From positions 62,001 to 126,000 of the forward strand of contig CACYJV010000011.1 of NCBI GenBank assembly GCA_902774815.1: a stretch of DNA of 64,000 nucleotides, written 5' to 3'. Each line of letters begins with the position of its first letter. The stretch's first letter is position 1. This DNA is from an uncultured Prevotellaceae bacterium (GTDB lineage: Bacteria; Bacteroidota; Bacteroidia; Bacteroidales; Bacteroidaceae). Under the pieces are notes generated by a model, which saw only the letters and a program-made list of their open reading frames with translations, made no database searches and had not been told where the DNA came from. Positions 1-9,937 of this stretch are shown here, piece by piece. The position numbers and the translations under genes were made by a program.

Positions 1-687
1 AGTCGCTGGGATGACTACTATGGTTGGTACGATCCCTGGTTCTATGGCCATTGGGGATGGCGTCCGTGGGGCTATCACGGCTGGTACGGCCCTTGGTACT
101 CCGGCTATTATGGCTGGTATGATCCTTGGTACGATCCCTGGTACTATGGTTACTACGGCTGGGGCTATGGCTGGGGCTATCCCTACTACCATGGTTACTA
201 TGGCTGGTACGATCCTTGGTACTATGGCTACAACGGCTGGGGTGGACGCTACTATAGCGGCAATATCGGCTATGCCTACACTGATGGGGTGACCGGAACC
301 CGCAACCATGGATATGCTTCCTATGGACGTAACAACAGCGGATCCTTCAACGGACGCTCACGTTCCTATTCTGCAGGTACGTTCGGAGGCTCGCGTGCTG
401 GCACGTTCGGCTCGCGTTCGACGGCCTCGCGCAGCAACAATGGCAGCATTCGCGTGAACACTCGCAGCGGTGGATCAGGCTACAGTAGCACACCAAGCGG
501 CAACTTTGGCGGATCACGCTCCAGTAGTTCCAGCTATGGAGGCAGCTACAGCGCACCTGCGCGCAGCAGTTCCTCCAGCGGTAGTTACAGCGGAGGCGGT
601 GGTGGCAGCTTCGGCGGCTCCCGTTCTTCTGGCGGAGGCGGCGGTGGTGGTCGCTCTGGAGGTGGCGGCTTTGGCGGACGACGCTAA
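1..687 (+). CDS. Gly/Tyr/Trp-rich exported protein (5' end outside window)
   Basis: The frame is open from base 1 and stops at TAA 685-687, leaving the last 228 residues of a longer protein. The first 85 or so visible residues are almost wholly G, Y, W, D and P, with four YDPW blocks such as GWYDPWYYGY. The rest is Ser/Gly/Arg-rich and ends in a run of about 40 residues dominated by G with GGSR and GGRR. No enzyme motif is visible. The composition suggests a surface or periplasmic structural protein, but that is inference. The next gene on the same strand, 90 bp on, is a FadL-like porin. No membrane segment or signal peptide can be judged because the N terminus is missing. Confidence 0.7.
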   Translation, partial: SRWDDYYGWYDPWFYGHWGWRPWGYHGWYGPWYSGYYGWYDPWYDPWYYGYYGWGYGWGYPYYHGYYGWYDPWYYGYNGWGGRYYSGNIGYAYTDGVTGTRNHGYASYGRNNSGSFNGRSRSYSAGTFGGSRAGTFGSRSTASRSNNGSIRVNTRSGGSGYSSTPSGNFGGSRSSSSSYGGSYSAPARSSSSSGSYSGGGGGSFGGSRSSGGGGGGGRSGGGGFGGRR

Positions 688-704
688 GCAATGGCACAAA
701 TGGA

Positions 705-731
705 GTGGGGCAGGCTGTGCTGCCTGCCCAC
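705..731 (+). terminator. GC-rich hairpin between the first two genes
   Basis: GTGGGGCAGGC (705-715) pairs with GCCTGCCCAC (722-731), with one extra G in the left arm and a 6-nt loop. It is followed by CTTATTAAAT rather than a clean T-run, so it may act as a weak terminator or an mRNA-stabilising hairpin before the porin gene. Confidence 0.4.
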
Positions 732-777
732 CTTATTAAATAAACATCAACACAATCAGAAATAAAGCAATTACATC

Positions 778-2394
778 ATGACTATGAAGAAATATTTTGT
801 TATTGTGGCTATGGCGTTTGCGGCTATGCCCCTGATGGCACAGGAAACCTACGAGAACGCCAAGATAGCTGCTGAAGACCTCAACGGTACGGCTCGCTAT
901 GTGGGCATGGGTGGAGCCATGGAGGCACTTGGTGCCGACATCTCGACCATCTCTACGAACCCTGCAGGTATCGGCCTTTTCCGTAAATCGACCGTTAGTA
1001 CGTCGTTCGGACTTGTCTCCCAGCAGGATGCGGTGGAGTTCTCCAGTGGCAACAAGACCAACCTGAGCTTCGACCAGATAGGTTTTGTCTATGCAGCACG
1101 TTCGGGCGCCAAATCGTTTGTCAACTTCGGTTTCAACTACCATAAGAGCCGTAACTTCGACTTTATCCTTTCGGCTGCCGATCGTCTGGACAATGCCTCG
1201 CAGAACAAGCTCACATACGACAAGGCTTATGTGTCGGCCATTGACATTGCCCAAGGCTATGACGGCATCCTCTACAAACAGCGCGATGGCGAGCCCATCG
1301 TCAAGGATGGCGAGTTGAACTACGTGCCTGACTTCGATCGTCCCTATGTTTCTTGCAATCAGCTTGACGACATCTATGCACGTGGGTTGAACTACTATGA
1401 CATGTGGGGTTACGATCCTGCTTCGAGCTATACACTCGACCGTGCACATAAAGGCTATGTAGGTGCCTACGACTTCAACATCAGCGGTAACATCAACGAT
1501 CGTGTCTATCTGGGTATGACCATCGGACTGCGCGACGTTAACTATCGTCACTATGGCGAGTATGTAGAGCAGCTGAGTGGTCCTGATGGCAATTATCAGT
1601 TGACCGTGGCCGATGAGCGCCGTATTGATGGTGCAGGTGCCAACATCACAGCTGGCGTCATCTTCCGTCCTGTCGAGACTTCGCCGTTCCGCATGGGTCT
1701 CTCTGTGGCAACTCCGACCTGGTATGACCTCAAGACTTCCAACTATACGGAAGTGTTCGACAACACAGGTGGCAAGGACAGCTCTGGCGAAACCTATGAG
1801 TTCAAGCTCTACACGCCTTGGAAGTTCGGCCTGAGCCTTGGTCACACCGTTGGTAACTTCCTCGCTTTGGGTGCCAGCTATGAGTATGCCGACTATGCTC
1901 ATCTCGATACACGTGTCAAAACTGGTGGCTACTACGACTACTGGTATGACGACTACTATGAGGAGAGCGAGAGCGACGTGGCCATGAACGATCACACAAA
2001 GCAGACCTTGAAGGGCGTCTCAACCCTGAAACTGGGTCTTGAGTATAAGCCCGATCCCAGCATTGCCGTACGTTTTGGCTACAACTATGTCAGCCCCATG
2101 TACAAGGCCGATGGCTTCAAGGATGGCACCATCCAGTCGAATGGTAGCTATTACAGCTCAGCAACCGACTTCACCAACTGGAAGGCTACCAATCGCATCA
2201 CTTGCGGTGTGGGTTACAGCACGGGTGGCTTCAACTTCGATGTGGCCTATCAGTACAGCGCTACCGATGGTGATTTCATGCCGTTCATGACCTATGTTGA
2301 CAACGAGTATAGTGATAACGACAATGTCTGCAACGCAGTGAAAGTTTCCAACAAACGTCACCAACTGCTCTTCACAGTGGGCTACAAGTTCTAA
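778..2394 (+). CDS. OmpP1/FadL-family outer-membrane transport protein
   Basis: The 538-residue product starts with a signal peptide ending near MPLMAQ-ET (residue 22; ATG codons at 778 and 784 are both possible). The first mature segment, with LNGTARYVGMGGAMEAL and STNPAGIGLF, is the hallmark N-terminal hatch of the FadL/OmpP1 family, often called hemin receptor in Bacteroidota. The remainder is a string of alternating aromatic/polar strands, and the chain ends in YKF, the terminal aromatic typical of BAM-assembled barrels. By family it should form a monomeric outer-membrane channel for hydrophobic compounds; the actual substrate is unknown. It lies just after a Gly/Tyr-rich exported protein and is closed by a strong hairpin. 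Confidence 0.85.
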   Translation: MTMKKYFVIVAMAFAAMPLMAQETYENAKIAAEDLNGTARYVGMGGAMEALGADISTISTNPAGIGLFRKSTVSTSFGLVSQQDAVEFSSGNKTNLSFDQIGFVYAARSGAKSFVNFGFNYHKSRNFDFILSAADRLDNASQNKLTYDKAYVSAIDIAQGYDGILYKQRDGEPIVKDGELNYVPDFDRPYVSCNQLDDIYARGLNYYDMWGYDPASSYTLDRAHKGYVGAYDFNISGNINDRVYLGMTIGLRDVNYRHYGEYVEQLSGPDGNYQLTVADERRIDGAGANITAGVIFRPVETSPFRMGLSVATPTWYDLKTSNYTEVFDNTGGKDSSGETYEFKLYTPWKFGLSLGHTVGNFLALGASYEYADYAHLDTRVKTGGYYDYWYDDYYEESESDVAMNDHTKQTLKGVSTLKLGLEYKPDPSIAVRFGYNYVSPMYKADGFKDGTIQSNGSYYSSATDFTNWKATNRITCGVGYSTGGFNFDVAYQYSATDGDFMPFMTYVDNEYSDNDNVCNAVKVSNKRHQLLFTVGYKF

Positions 2395-2432
2395 ATCACT
2401 CGACTACAACGACGTTTTCTCTGTGAGATAAT

Positions 2433-2462
2433 GGCCAATTCTTCTATAGAATTGGCCTTTTT
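2433..2462 (+). terminator. Rho-independent terminator after the porin gene
   Basis: GGCCAATTCT (2433-2442) pairs perfectly with AGAATTGGCC (2448-2457) around a 5-nt loop and is followed by TTTTTAGTTTTT. It lies 39 bp after the stop codon. Confidence 0.9.
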
Positions 2463-2494
2463 AGTTTTTCTTAACCAAAACAATGGCATAAAAA

Positions 2495-2526
2495 TTTGCA
2501 TGGTAAATGAAATTAGTGTATCTTTG
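2495..2526 (+). promoter_or_regulatory. Bacteroidota-type promoter for the first GHL10 gene
   Basis: TTTG at 2495-2498, a 20-bp spacer and TATCTTTG at 2519-2526 match the -33/-7 consensus of the Bacteroidota primary sigma factor. The start codon at 2645 leaves a leader of roughly 110 nt. Confidence 0.75.
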
Positions 2527-2644
2527 CAGCGATTTCCTGCAGTTGTAGGAGTCAATAGTTTTTTTAGTGGTTAATTTAGTTTTAGTAAGTATTTTTTGGG
2601 AGGATTTGTCGGGAGACAAGTCCTCTTTTTATGAACAAAACGTT

Positions 2645-4159
2645 ATGTATAATATAGCGACAACAATCAGAACGTGGCTGATAGCAGCTGTTGGGCTCCT
2701 CGCCACTACTTCACTAAGTGCACAGAATGCGCCGAAACGCGAATTCCGGGGTGCGTGGATACAATGTGTCAATGGCCAGTTCCAGGGCATGGGCACTCAG
2801 GCTATGCAGCAGACGCTGAGTTATCAGCTCGACGAGTTGCAGAAAGATGGCGTGAATGCCATCATCTTCCAGGTACGTCCTGAGTGTGATGCTCTATATA
2901 AGAGTAGTCTTGAGCCATGGAGCCGTTTCCTCACCGGTGTCCAGGGACAGGCACCTTCGCCTTATTGGGATCCGCTTGAGTGGATGATTCGCGAATGTCA
3001 TCGGCGGGGTATGGAGCTCCATGCGTGGATCAATCCTTACAGAGCACGCACCAAGACCACCACGACGTTGGCGCAAAACCATATTGCTATTCAGCATCCG
3101 GAACGTGTCTTCTCCTACGATGGGCTGCTTGTGCTCAACCCAGGTCTGCCCGAGAACCGCAAGTACATTTGCCAAGTGGTGCAGGACATCGTCAGACGCT
3201 ACGATGTCGATGGCCTCCACATCGACGACTACTTCTATCCATATCCTGTAGCTGGATTGGCCATTCCCGATGATGAGCAGTATCAGCGTTATAATAATGG
3301 TATCAGCAATCGTGGTGACTGGCGTCGTTACAACGTCAACCTGTTCGTCAAAGAACTGAACGATGCCATTAAGCAAGTGAAGCCTTGGGTAAAGTTTGGT
3401 GTGTCGCCTTTCGGCATCTATCGCAATAAGCGCAACGACCCGCAGAACGGTAGTGAAACGGCTGGGACGCAGAACTACGACGATCTCTATGCCGACGTTC
3501 TTCTGTGGGTGAACAATGGATGGATAGACTATTGTGTTCCACAGATCTATTGGGAGATAGGACATAAGAGCGCCGACTACAAGACACTCATCACATGGTG
3601 GAATCGCTATGCTTCCAATCGCCCGTTGTTCATTGGCGAGGACATTGAACGTACCGTGAAGTATGCCGATCCGCAAAATCCCAACAGCCATCAGTTGCCC
3701 GCAAAGATGCGTCTGCATCGCCAGATGCCTAATGTCAACGGCACCGTACTTTGGTATGCGAAGGCAGCAGTCGATAATGTCGGCAACTATGGACAGGCAC
3801 TCCGCACGGCTTACTGGAAGACTCCCGCCTTGCAACCCCTCATGCCGTTTATCGACAGCAAAGCTCCGAAGGCTGCAAAGTCGGTCAAGGTGGACTGGAC
3901 CATGCAGGGGCCCGTGCTCAAATGGAAGCAGCCAAAGGGTAAGAAGTGGGACGATGAGGTAAATCGTTATGTGGTCTATCGTTTCCTGAAGGGTGAAAAA
4001 GTAGACCTAAATGACGCCTCTAAGATCGTAACTGTGACCTATGACACCAGTATTCAGCTGCCTTATCGCGGTGGCGACAGCCAATACGTCTATGTAGTGA
4101 CAGCTCTCGACCGGATGAGCAACGAAAGCAAGGGCGTAAAGAAAAAGGTAAGACTTTGA
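2645..4159 (+). CDS. Secreted GHL10/DUF187-family glycoside hydrolase-like protein
   Basis: I chose the ATG at 2645 because it gives a clean signal peptide ending in SLSAQ; the frame is open upstream to 2567. The 504-residue product opens with FRGAWIQ and carries the GHL10 TIM-barrel landmarks: FQVRPECDALY, ECHRRGMELHAWINPYRA, DVDGLHIDDYFYP and VKFGVSPFGIYR. The last 90 residues (from about APKAAKSVK) look like a fibronectin-III-type beta domain. Relatives are predicted retaining glycosidases acting on cell-wall or polymeric glycans; the substrate is not deducible. A second member lies at 16582-18402. Its stop codon lies in the loop of its own terminator. Confidence 0.85.
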   Translation: MYNIATTIRTWLIAAVGLLATTSLSAQNAPKREFRGAWIQCVNGQFQGMGTQAMQQTLSYQLDELQKDGVNAIIFQVRPECDALYKSSLEPWSRFLTGVQGQAPSPYWDPLEWMIRECHRRGMELHAWINPYRARTKTTTTLAQNHIAIQHPERVFSYDGLLVLNPGLPENRKYICQVVQDIVRRYDVDGLHIDDYFYPYPVAGLAIPDDEQYQRYNNGISNRGDWRRYNVNLFVKELNDAIKQVKPWVKFGVSPFGIYRNKRNDPQNGSETAGTQNYDDLYADVLLWVNNGWIDYCVPQIYWEIGHKSADYKTLITWWNRYASNRPLFIGEDIERTVKYADPQNPNSHQLPAKMRLHRQMPNVNGTVLWYAKAAVDNVGNYGQALRTAYWKTPALQPLMPFIDSKAPKAAKSVKVDWTMQGPVLKWKQPKGKKWDDEVNRYVVYRFLKGEKVDLNDASKIVTVTYDTSIQLPYRGGDSQYVYVVTALDRMSNESKGVKKKVRL

Positions 4160-4175
4160 AGTCTTACCTTTTTTA
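4145..4175. terminator. Bidirectional terminator overlapping a stop codon
   Basis: AAGGTAAGACTT (4145-4156) is the exact inverse of AAGTCTTACCTT (4159-4170), followed by TTTT on the plus strand, with A-rich sequence on the far side for the minus strand. The upstream stop codon TGA (4157-4159) is in the loop. It separates two convergent genes. Confidence 0.85.
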
Positions 4176-4206
4176 TTTATAGTATTGGGAGTTTGTTGTC
4201 GTAATC

Positions 4207-4647
4207 TTATTCCTTGAAGAGGTCATCTAAGAAGGTATCCAGGTCCTTCTCAAGTCCTTCCATCAAGTCACCGCCTATGATTACGGTGTCGTCGTCAGCC
4301 AGATAGAGCTCAGCTATTGGTGCTTTGTCGTCGTCTTCGAGAACGAAACTGTATGGCTTCATGATACCCATGTTGTCCACCACTTCGCTGTTGCGCTTCA
4401 ATTCGTCGCGCAGAATGAGCGTCACGCAGTCGAAGAAATCCTCGTCTTTATTGTCAATCCATTGCTCAATGACGCAGCGGTTCACTTCTTCATCGTCGTC
4501 GTCGAAGGCAAGCAGCTCACCACTGTCTTGCGATACACGGAGATGGATGTCAGTAATGATGCTTGTTTCCTCGTCGGTAGGAAACTTTTGTGCTATCTTC
4601 TTGATGGCGCGTTCAATCTGCTGGATGGTTTGGTTAGTCGGTTTCAT
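4207..4647 (-). CDS. Conserved acidic hypothetical protein
   Basis: A 146-residue cytoplasmic protein with no signal peptide or membrane segment. It begins KPTNQTIQQIERAIKKIAQKFP, a short basic helical stretch, then becomes very acidic (LLAFDDDDEEVNR, DNKDEDFFD, VLEDDDKAP) and ends in LDTFLDDLFKE. A TATATTTG -7 box lies at 4680-4687, about 30 nt before the start. I recognise no family and no catalytic motif. It looks like one of the small conserved Bacteroidales proteins without a name; the acidic bias would fit a protein-protein interaction role, which is speculation. Confidence 0.75.
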   Translation of the reverse strand: MKPTNQTIQQIERAIKKIAQKFPTDEETSIITDIHLRVSQDSGELLAFDDDDEEVNRCVIEQWIDNKDEDFFDCVTLILRDELKRNSEVVDNMGIMKPYSFVLEDDDKAPIAELYLADDDTVIIGGDLMEGLEKDLDTFLDDLFKE

Positions 4648-4740
4648 GCTCAGGTTTCTATCAGTTCTCTAATTACATGCAAATATACTTCAATTCGTCG
4701 GAACGGCAAAACATTCGGGCAAAAAAAACGGCTTGCCGGC

Positions 4741-5223
4741 TCATTTTTCTGCTCTGGGCATCGTTTTCAGACTTACCTTCCAACGTTTTTGCCCGTCCTG
4801 CTTCACGACGAGAAGCCTGTAGTCATCCTCTTTGGCCATGTGTGGCTTTCCTCCAATGGTATCCATTTTCAGATAGTTGTGCACGCTGAGGTTGACAAAG
4901 GCAGCCGTATCACCATCATAAGCGACGTCGCCCAGCTCGATAGTGGCTCTTTCCTCTTGTTGATTGATGAAGTCTATGTCGTCTTGAGTGAGCTGGCTTG
5001 CGGCATAGCTGATCCACTGTCTGGACTCGGGCGTACAGAACTTCTCTGCCAGATGGTACTGACAATTGAAGTAGACCGTGGCAAACGAGTCGACGGTAGC
5101 CAGTAGCTGTCGCTCACTGCCATCGGCTTGATGCTCGCACGAGGCAGTAGCGAACATGAAGGACACGGCAACGCCGACGGCCGAAAACATTTTCGATATA
5201 TGTTTTAGAATTCTCAAATACAT
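4741..5223 (-). CDS. Predicted lipoprotein, NTF2/DUF4878-like
   Basis: The 160-residue product has a hydrophobic signal (VGVAVSFMFATA) ending at Cys29 in TAS-C, which reads as a lipobox, so export and lipidation are likely. The mature part contains LLATVDSFATVYFNCQYHLAEKFCTPESRQWISY, a helical start followed by beta-strands (VAYDGDTAAFVNLSV, RWKVSLKTMP), a layout resembling small NTF2-like lipoproteins that Bacteroidota encode in number. Function unknown. A -7 box TACCTTTG on this strand (plus coordinates 5245-5252) lies about 22 nt before the start, back to back with the promoter of the next gene. Confidence 0.75.
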   Translation of the reverse strand: MYLRILKHISKMFSAVGVAVSFMFATASCEHQADGSERQLLATVDSFATVYFNCQYHLAEKFCTPESRQWISYAASQLTQDDIDFINQQEERATIELGDVAYDGDTAAFVNLSVHNYLKMDTIGGKPHMAKEDDYRLLVVKQDGQKRWKVSLKTMPRAEK

Positions 5224-5261
5224 ATAAAAAGATTAAATTTAGGACAAAGGTATAAAAAATC

Positions 5262-5293
5262 TTTGGTTATTTCAAGTGTTTTGCTTACTTTTG
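5262..5293 (+). promoter_or_regulatory. Promoter for the metallo-beta-lactamase-fold gene
   Basis: TTTG (5262-5265), 20-bp spacer, TACTTTTG (5286-5293); ATG follows 19 nt later. The minus-strand promoter for the lipoprotein (5245-5252) is directly adjacent, so the two divergent units share a 90-bp control region. Confidence 0.75.
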
Positions 5294-5312
5294 TACTAAA
5301 ATAACAACTACA

Positions 5313-6116
5313 ATGCTGAAATTCATTTCTTTTGGCAGTGGCAGCAGTGGTAATTGCTACATGCTATATACAGAAAATGATGCGCTGCTTGTTGACCTTG
5401 GAATAGGTTTGAGAACGCTCAAAAAATACATTCGCGAGTATGGCCTATCGCTTGCGAAAGTTAGTGCTTTGCTGGTTACTCACGATCATGCTGATCATGT
5501 AAAATCAGTAGGTAAGATGAGTTCTGATTTGCAGATTCCTGTCTATACCACCAGGAAGGTACATGTGGGAATAGACAACAATTATGTGGTGAGAACAAAA
5601 ATCACGCCGCAGCGTGCCCGTTGTATCGAGCCGGATACTCCCCTCATTCTGGGCGATTTCGTCATCACTCCATTCTGTGTGCCTCACGATAGCTCCGATA
5701 ATGTTGGCTATCGCATCGAGCACGATGGCATCGTCTTCTGCATTATGACCGACATTGGCTATCTGACTGACCAGATGCGGGCCATGATTAGTGATGCCAA
5801 CTATCTCGTCATTGAGGCCAACTACGATGCAGAGATGCTTTCGGCGGGACCTTATCCTGAGCATCTGAAGCAGCGCATTGTGGGTCCTGGGGGCCATCTG
5901 TCAAATGAAGAATGTGGAAAGGTGTTGGCCGAGCATGCCACAGGCAAGTTGCGTCACGTGTGGCTGTGCCATCTTAGTGAAGAGAATAACCATCCAGAAT
6001 TGGCTCGAAAGACCGTCGAGCAGATTCTTCGTAGCTATGGGATTGTGGCAGGAAAGGACTTCAAGCTCGATGTCCTGAAACGAAAGATACCCACGGGAGT
6101 GTTCGAACTCGAATAA
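5313..6116 (+). CDS. WalJ/YycJ-like metallo-beta-lactamase-fold hydrolase
   Basis: The 267-residue product opens with LKFISFGSGSSGNCYML, the diagnostic N terminus of the YycJ/WalJ group, and has the metal-binding THDHADH motif at residues 56-62. Further likely ligands are in VPHDSSDNVGYRI and WLCHLSEENNHPE. The family binds two metal ions and is linked to DNA or RNA 5' processing and to coordination of division with replication in Firmicutes; in Bacteroidota its substrate has not been settled as far as I know. It is a single-gene unit with its own promoter, converging on the glycosyltransferase gene with a 17-bp gap. Confidence 0.85.
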   Translation: MLKFISFGSGSSGNCYMLYTENDALLVDLGIGLRTLKKYIREYGLSLAKVSALLVTHDHADHVKSVGKMSSDLQIPVYTTRKVHVGIDNNYVVRTKITPQRARCIEPDTPLILGDFVITPFCVPHDSSDNVGYRIEHDGIVFCIMTDIGYLTDQMRAMISDANYLVIEANYDAEMLSAGPYPEHLKQRIVGPGGHLSNEECGKVLAEHATGKLRHVWLCHLSEENNHPELARKTVEQILRSYGIVAGKDFKLDVLKRKIPTGVFELE

Positions 6117-6133
6117 CCTGTTTTCCTATGCGT

Positions 6134-7051
6134 TTAATACGTGTCGGAGTTAGAGGTGGAACGTCCTATTTCGAGGAATCGTCCAAGCTTGTAGAACTTG
6201 AAAAGCGTTAGCGATGGCTCGTTGCTAAGAAGGTTTTGAAGCCACTTTTGCTTATACATTTTATATATATATAATACTGCGTCTGAAAGGTGTAAGGTTT
6301 TCAGACGGCGTGCCATCGTGAGTAGTCGTGAATAGCCTTTCAGTTCTTCGCTGAAAAGGTGTAGCGTTGAGAGACTCTCTTCGGTTTTATGGAGAAATGC
6401 CTCGTTGGTTTCAAATCGGTCGAAGGCCACGGGGTTGTCAATATGGCTGATGGCGATGCCATCTTCTTTCAGCCGTTTTCCCCACAACACATCTTCATAG
6501 CCATAGCGCCGGAATCGTTCGTCAAGGGGGTGTTGCAGGAACAGGGAACGACTCACCAGGAAGTTCGACGTGTGGAAATCTTGTTCGGGTTGTTTCAGTC
6601 GTTGTTCCAACGTATGATTCGGTTCGTTGGCTTTCTCGTAGCGAAAGCGCAGGTTGCCACGCAGGTTTTCGGCATCGCCTTCCACTACATAGCCTCCATA
6701 GATGGGGTTGCCCTCTGCCTGCAGATAGTTGAAGATGAAGTCGGAACGCACGATGCCCATGCCGCTGTCAACAAAAAGCAACCACTCGTAGCGTGCTTCC
6801 TGGGCCAAAAAGTTACGAATGGCAGCTCGCCCCACATTGTTTTCCCTTCTTATGTAGCGGCAATTCGTCATGCGATCGATAGCCCGATTGGCCTCAACGA
6901 CATTCTCATCGGTAGAAGCATCATCGGCCACAATGATTTCGAAGCGTAAATCACCTATGGATTCTGCCTGCTGCATCAGCGTGTTCACGCTGTCGGTGCA
7001 CACATCATTGTAGGTCGGTATCAGTATCGATAGTTCTTTCTTCTGCTGCAT
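6134..7051 (-). CDS. Family 2 glycosyltransferase
   Basis: 305 residues with an N-terminal GT-A fold: ILIPTYND at the nucleotide site, FEIIVADDASTD, NVGRAAIRNFLAQEA and WLLFVDSGMG in the place of the DXD metal site. Downstream RRYGYEDVLWGKRLKEDG matches the ED acceptor/catalytic segment (GxEDxxxxxR type). No membrane segment is evident, so it probably works on the cytoplasmic face, adding a sugar to a lipid-linked or surface glycan. It begins 1 nt after the uvrA stop codon and is presumably co-transcribed with uvrA, an odd pairing. Confidence 0.85.
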   Translation of the reverse strand: MQQKKELSILIPTYNDVCTDSVNTLMQQAESIGDLRFEIIVADDASTDENVVEANRAIDRMTNCRYIRRENNVGRAAIRNFLAQEARYEWLLFVDSGMGIVRSDFIFNYLQAEGNPIYGGYVVEGDAENLRGNLRFRYEKANEPNHTLEQRLKQPEQDFHTSNFLVSRSLFLQHPLDERFRRYGYEDVLWGKRLKEDGIAISHIDNPVAFDRFETNEAFLHKTEESLSTLHLFSEELKGYSRLLTMARRLKTLHLSDAVLYIYKMYKQKWLQNLLSNEPSLTLFKFYKLGRFLEIGRSTSNSDTY

Positions 7052-7052
7052 T

Positions 7053-9911
7053 TTATTTATGAGTGTCGTTGAGTTTATCCTTCAGGTACTTGCCAGTAAG
7101 GCTTTCCTTGCATGCTGCCACCTCTTCAGGCGTTCCAATGCAGACGATATCACCGCCTTGGTTTCCGCCGTCAGGTCCAAGATCAATGATGTGGTCGGCA
7201 CACTTAATCACCTCTAGATTATGTTCAATAACGATAATGCTGTGGCCACGTTCAATAAGGGCATTGAAGGCATTGAGCAGTCTTCGTATGTCGTGGAAGT
7301 GCAGGCCTGTAGTTGGCTCGTCGAAGATGAATAGCGTGGGATCCTGTCGTTCCATGCCGATGAAGTAGGCCAGTTTCACACGTTGGTTCTCACCACCGGA
7401 AAGAGTTGATGAGTTTTGTCCAAGCTTGATGTATCCAAGACCCACGTCAGCCAATGGTTGAAGCCTGCTCGTGATGGCCTTTTCGCCATATTGACCAAAG
7501 AATTCAATGGCTTCGCCGACCGTCATGTTCAGTACATCGTCGATATTTTTCCCATGATAGCGTACATCAAGGATGTCACGTTTGAAGCGATGGCCGTGGC
7601 ACGACTCACATTCCAGTACGAGATCGGCCATGAACTGCATTTCAACCGTGATGACACCGGCTCCCTTACATTCTTCGCAACGGCCTCCGTCGGCATTGAA
7701 CGAGAAATACTGCGGGCTGAAGTTCATCTGCTTGGCCAGTGGCTGCTCAGAGAATAGCTGGCGTATGGCATCGTACGCTTTCACGTAGGTGGCTGGGTTG
7801 GAGCGGGTACTCTTGCCAATAGGATTCTGATCCACCAATTCCACATGGCTGATGTGCTGCCAGTCGCCTTCCAAGGCAACGTATTCGCCAGGCAGATCGG
7901 CCACTTCGTCAAGGTGTCTTTTCAGTGCAGGGTAGAGAATGCCCTTCACGAGCGACGACTTTCCAGATCCGCTGACACCCGTTACGACGGTGAAGACGTT
8001 CAGGGGGAACCTGACGTTGATGCCACGAAGGTTGTTCATTCGGCACCCCTTCAGTTCGATAGCCATGTTCCATGGGCGGCGTGACAGTGGTACCTCGATG
8101 GTCTCCTCGTGTGTCAGATATTTGATAGTGTGCGAACGTGGATAGCGTTTCAGCAGTTCATCATTGTCGGTGTCGTTGACGATGCTCATGGGACCATCAA
8201 AGACAATCTCGCCTCCCAGCCTTCCTGCATCTGGACCGACATCGACGAGATAGTCGGCTGCGCGCATCATTTCTTCGTCGTGTTCCACCACGATGACGGT
8301 ATTACCTAAGTCTTTCAAGTCCTTCAACACCCCAATCAAGCGATTCGTGTCGCGGCTATGCAGGCCTATGCTGGGCTCATCGAGGATATATAGCGAACCT
8401 ACAAGCGACGAACCAAGCGAAGTGGTCAGGTTGATGCGTTGACTTTCGCCGCCACTCAGCGTATTCGATGTTCGGTTTAGCGTCAGGTAGTTCAATCCAA
8501 CTTCCGACAGGTAGTTCAATCTGTTTTTTATTTCCGTCAGCAGTCGACGTGCCACTTCTGTTTCATGGTCGTCCAACTGTAGCATCTCGAACCATTCACG
8601 GAGTTTGCCAATAGGCATCTCCACGAGATCGGCAATCGACTTACCACCAATCTTTACCCACGTAGCTTCTTCCTTCAGTCGGGTGCCATGGCATTTTGGG
8701 CAAATTGTCTTTCCACGATAGCGGCTCATCATCACGCGGTATTGGATTTTGTATTGATTCTCCTTCACCATTTGGAAGAAGGCATCAATAGAAACCTGTT
8801 CATGAATGTCCTTGTGGCGTTCAGATGGAAGTCCATGCCAGAGCATGTCCTTCTCTTCGCGTGTCAGATCGTAGTATGGTTTGAATATGGGGAAGTTATC
8901 GCGTGCAGCACGCCTGCAAAACTCCTCGCGCCATATGCCCATCTTGTCGCCATGCCAGCACTGTACGCATCCATCGTAGACGCTCAATGATGAGTTGGGC
9001 ACTACCAGTTTCTCGTCGATGCCAATAATACTGCCAAAGCCTTCGCAAGTAGGGCATGCTCCCACAGGCGAATTGAACGAGAACGTCTGGTCGGTGGGCT
9101 CTTCGAAGGTCATTCCGTCAGCCTCGAAGCGAGTGGAGAAATCGTAGCATAGGCCTGAAGGCAGGAAAACGAGACGGCACATGCCGTGTCCCTCATACAT
9201 GGCAGTCTCACACGAATCAGTCAGACGCGACAGGGCATCTTTGGCAAAGTCAACCTTCATACGGTCGATGAGCAACCAAAGGGGCGAGCTTCCAGGATTA
9301 CGTGGATCCAGTTCCGACTCAGAAGGAGCTGTCGTGAAGTCGTAGTCTTCGATGCGCACAGGCTCGTTGCCTATCCATAGGCGCGCATAGCCTTGCTTCA
9401 ATTCCATGTCGAGTTGCTGTTTCAACGTGCGTCCTTCACTCACCACAACGGGTGCCAGAACCACGAACCGTGTGCCTTCAGCGTATTGTCGTGTACATTC
9501 TATGATGTCTTCGGTCGAATGTTTCTTCACCTCTTGTCCTGAAATGGGCGAATAGGTTCGTCCGATGCGTGCAAAGAGCAGGCGCAGGTATTCATAGATT
9601 TCGGTGGAGGTGCCCACTGTTGAGCGTGGATTGCGTGCGATGGTCTTCTGTTCGATGGCAATGGCAGGTGGGAGTCCCTTTATGAAGTCACATTCAGGTT
9701 TGCTCATGCGCCCCAGGAACTGGCGGGCATAGGAGGAGAGAGACTCCACGTAGCGGCGTTGTCCCTCGGCATATAGCGTGTCAAAGGCCAGCGACGATTT
9801 GCCCGAGCCGCTGACTCCCGCCACGACCACAAGTTGGTTGCGTGGTATGTTGAGGCTCACGTTTTTCAGGTTGTTGACGCGGGCTCCTTTTATTTCAATA
9901 TATTTGTCCAT
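7053..9911 (-). CDS. uvrA: UvrABC excinuclease subunit A
   Basis: 952 residues from the ATG at 9909-9911. I prefer that start to an in-frame codon at 10022 because the promoter lies between them and because [13 protein letters not shown] is the usual UvrA N terminus. Two ABC modules are present: Walker [10 protein letters not shown] at 32-40 and again near 640, signatures [11 protein letters not shown] and [11 protein letters not shown], and zinc Cys pairs ([24 protein letters not shown]). UvrA dimers scan DNA for bulky lesions and load UvrB in nucleotide excision repair. Length and motifs are normal. Confidence 0.97.
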   Translation of the reverse strand: MDKYIEIKGARVNNLKNVSLNIPRNQLVVVAGVSGSGKSSLAFDTLYAEGQRRYVESLSSYARQFLGRMSKPECDFIKGLPPAIAIEQKTIARNPRSTVGTSTEIYEYLRLLFARIGRTYSPISGQEVKKHSTEDIIECTRQYAEGTRFVVLAPVVVSEGRTLKQQLDMELKQGYARLWIGNEPVRIEDYDFTTAPSESELDPRNPGSSPLWLLIDRMKVDFAKDALSRLTDSCETAMYEGHGMCRLVFLPSGLCYDFSTRFEADGMTFEEPTDQTFSFNSPVGACPTCEGFGSIIGIDEKLVVPNSSLSVYDGCVQCWHGDKMGIWREEFCRRAARDNFPIFKPYYDLTREEKDMLWHGLPSERHKDIHEQVSIDAFFQMVKENQYKIQYRVMMSRYRGKTICPKCHGTRLKEEATWVKIGGKSIADLVEMPIGKLREWFEMLQLDDHETEVARRLLTEIKNRLNYLSEVGLNYLTLNRTSNTLSGGESQRINLTTSLGSSLVGSLYILDEPSIGLHSRDTNRLIGVLKDLKDLGNTVIVVEHDEEMMRAADYLVDVGPDAGRLGGEIVFDGPMSIVNDTDNDELLKRYPRSHTIKYLTHEETIEVPLSRRPWNMAIELKGCRMNNLRGINVRFPLNVFTVVTGVSGSGKSSLVKGILYPALKRHLDEVADLPGEYVALEGDWQHISHVELVDQNPIGKSTRSNPATYVKAYDAIRQLFSEQPLAKQMNFSPQYFSFNADGGRCEECKGAGVITVEMQFMADLVLECESCHGHRFKRDILDVRYHGKNIDDVLNMTVGEAIEFFGQYGEKAITSRLQPLADVGLGYIKLGQNSSTLSGGENQRVKLAYFIGMERQDPTLFIFDEPTTGLHFHDIRRLLNAFNALIERGHSIIVIEHNLEVIKCADHIIDLGPDGGNQGGDIVCIGTPEEVAACKESLTGKYLKDKLNDTHK

Positions 9912-9937
9912 ATTTGGTTTGCTACTTTTCCAGCTTA

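Noticed and set aside
736..1995. 419-codon antisense frame under the porin gene
   Set aside because: It is the shadow of a GC-biased real gene, with no signal peptide or motif, and the porin frame is well supported. Long antisense frames under fbp, secA, lptF/G and the large barrel gene were dropped for the same reason.
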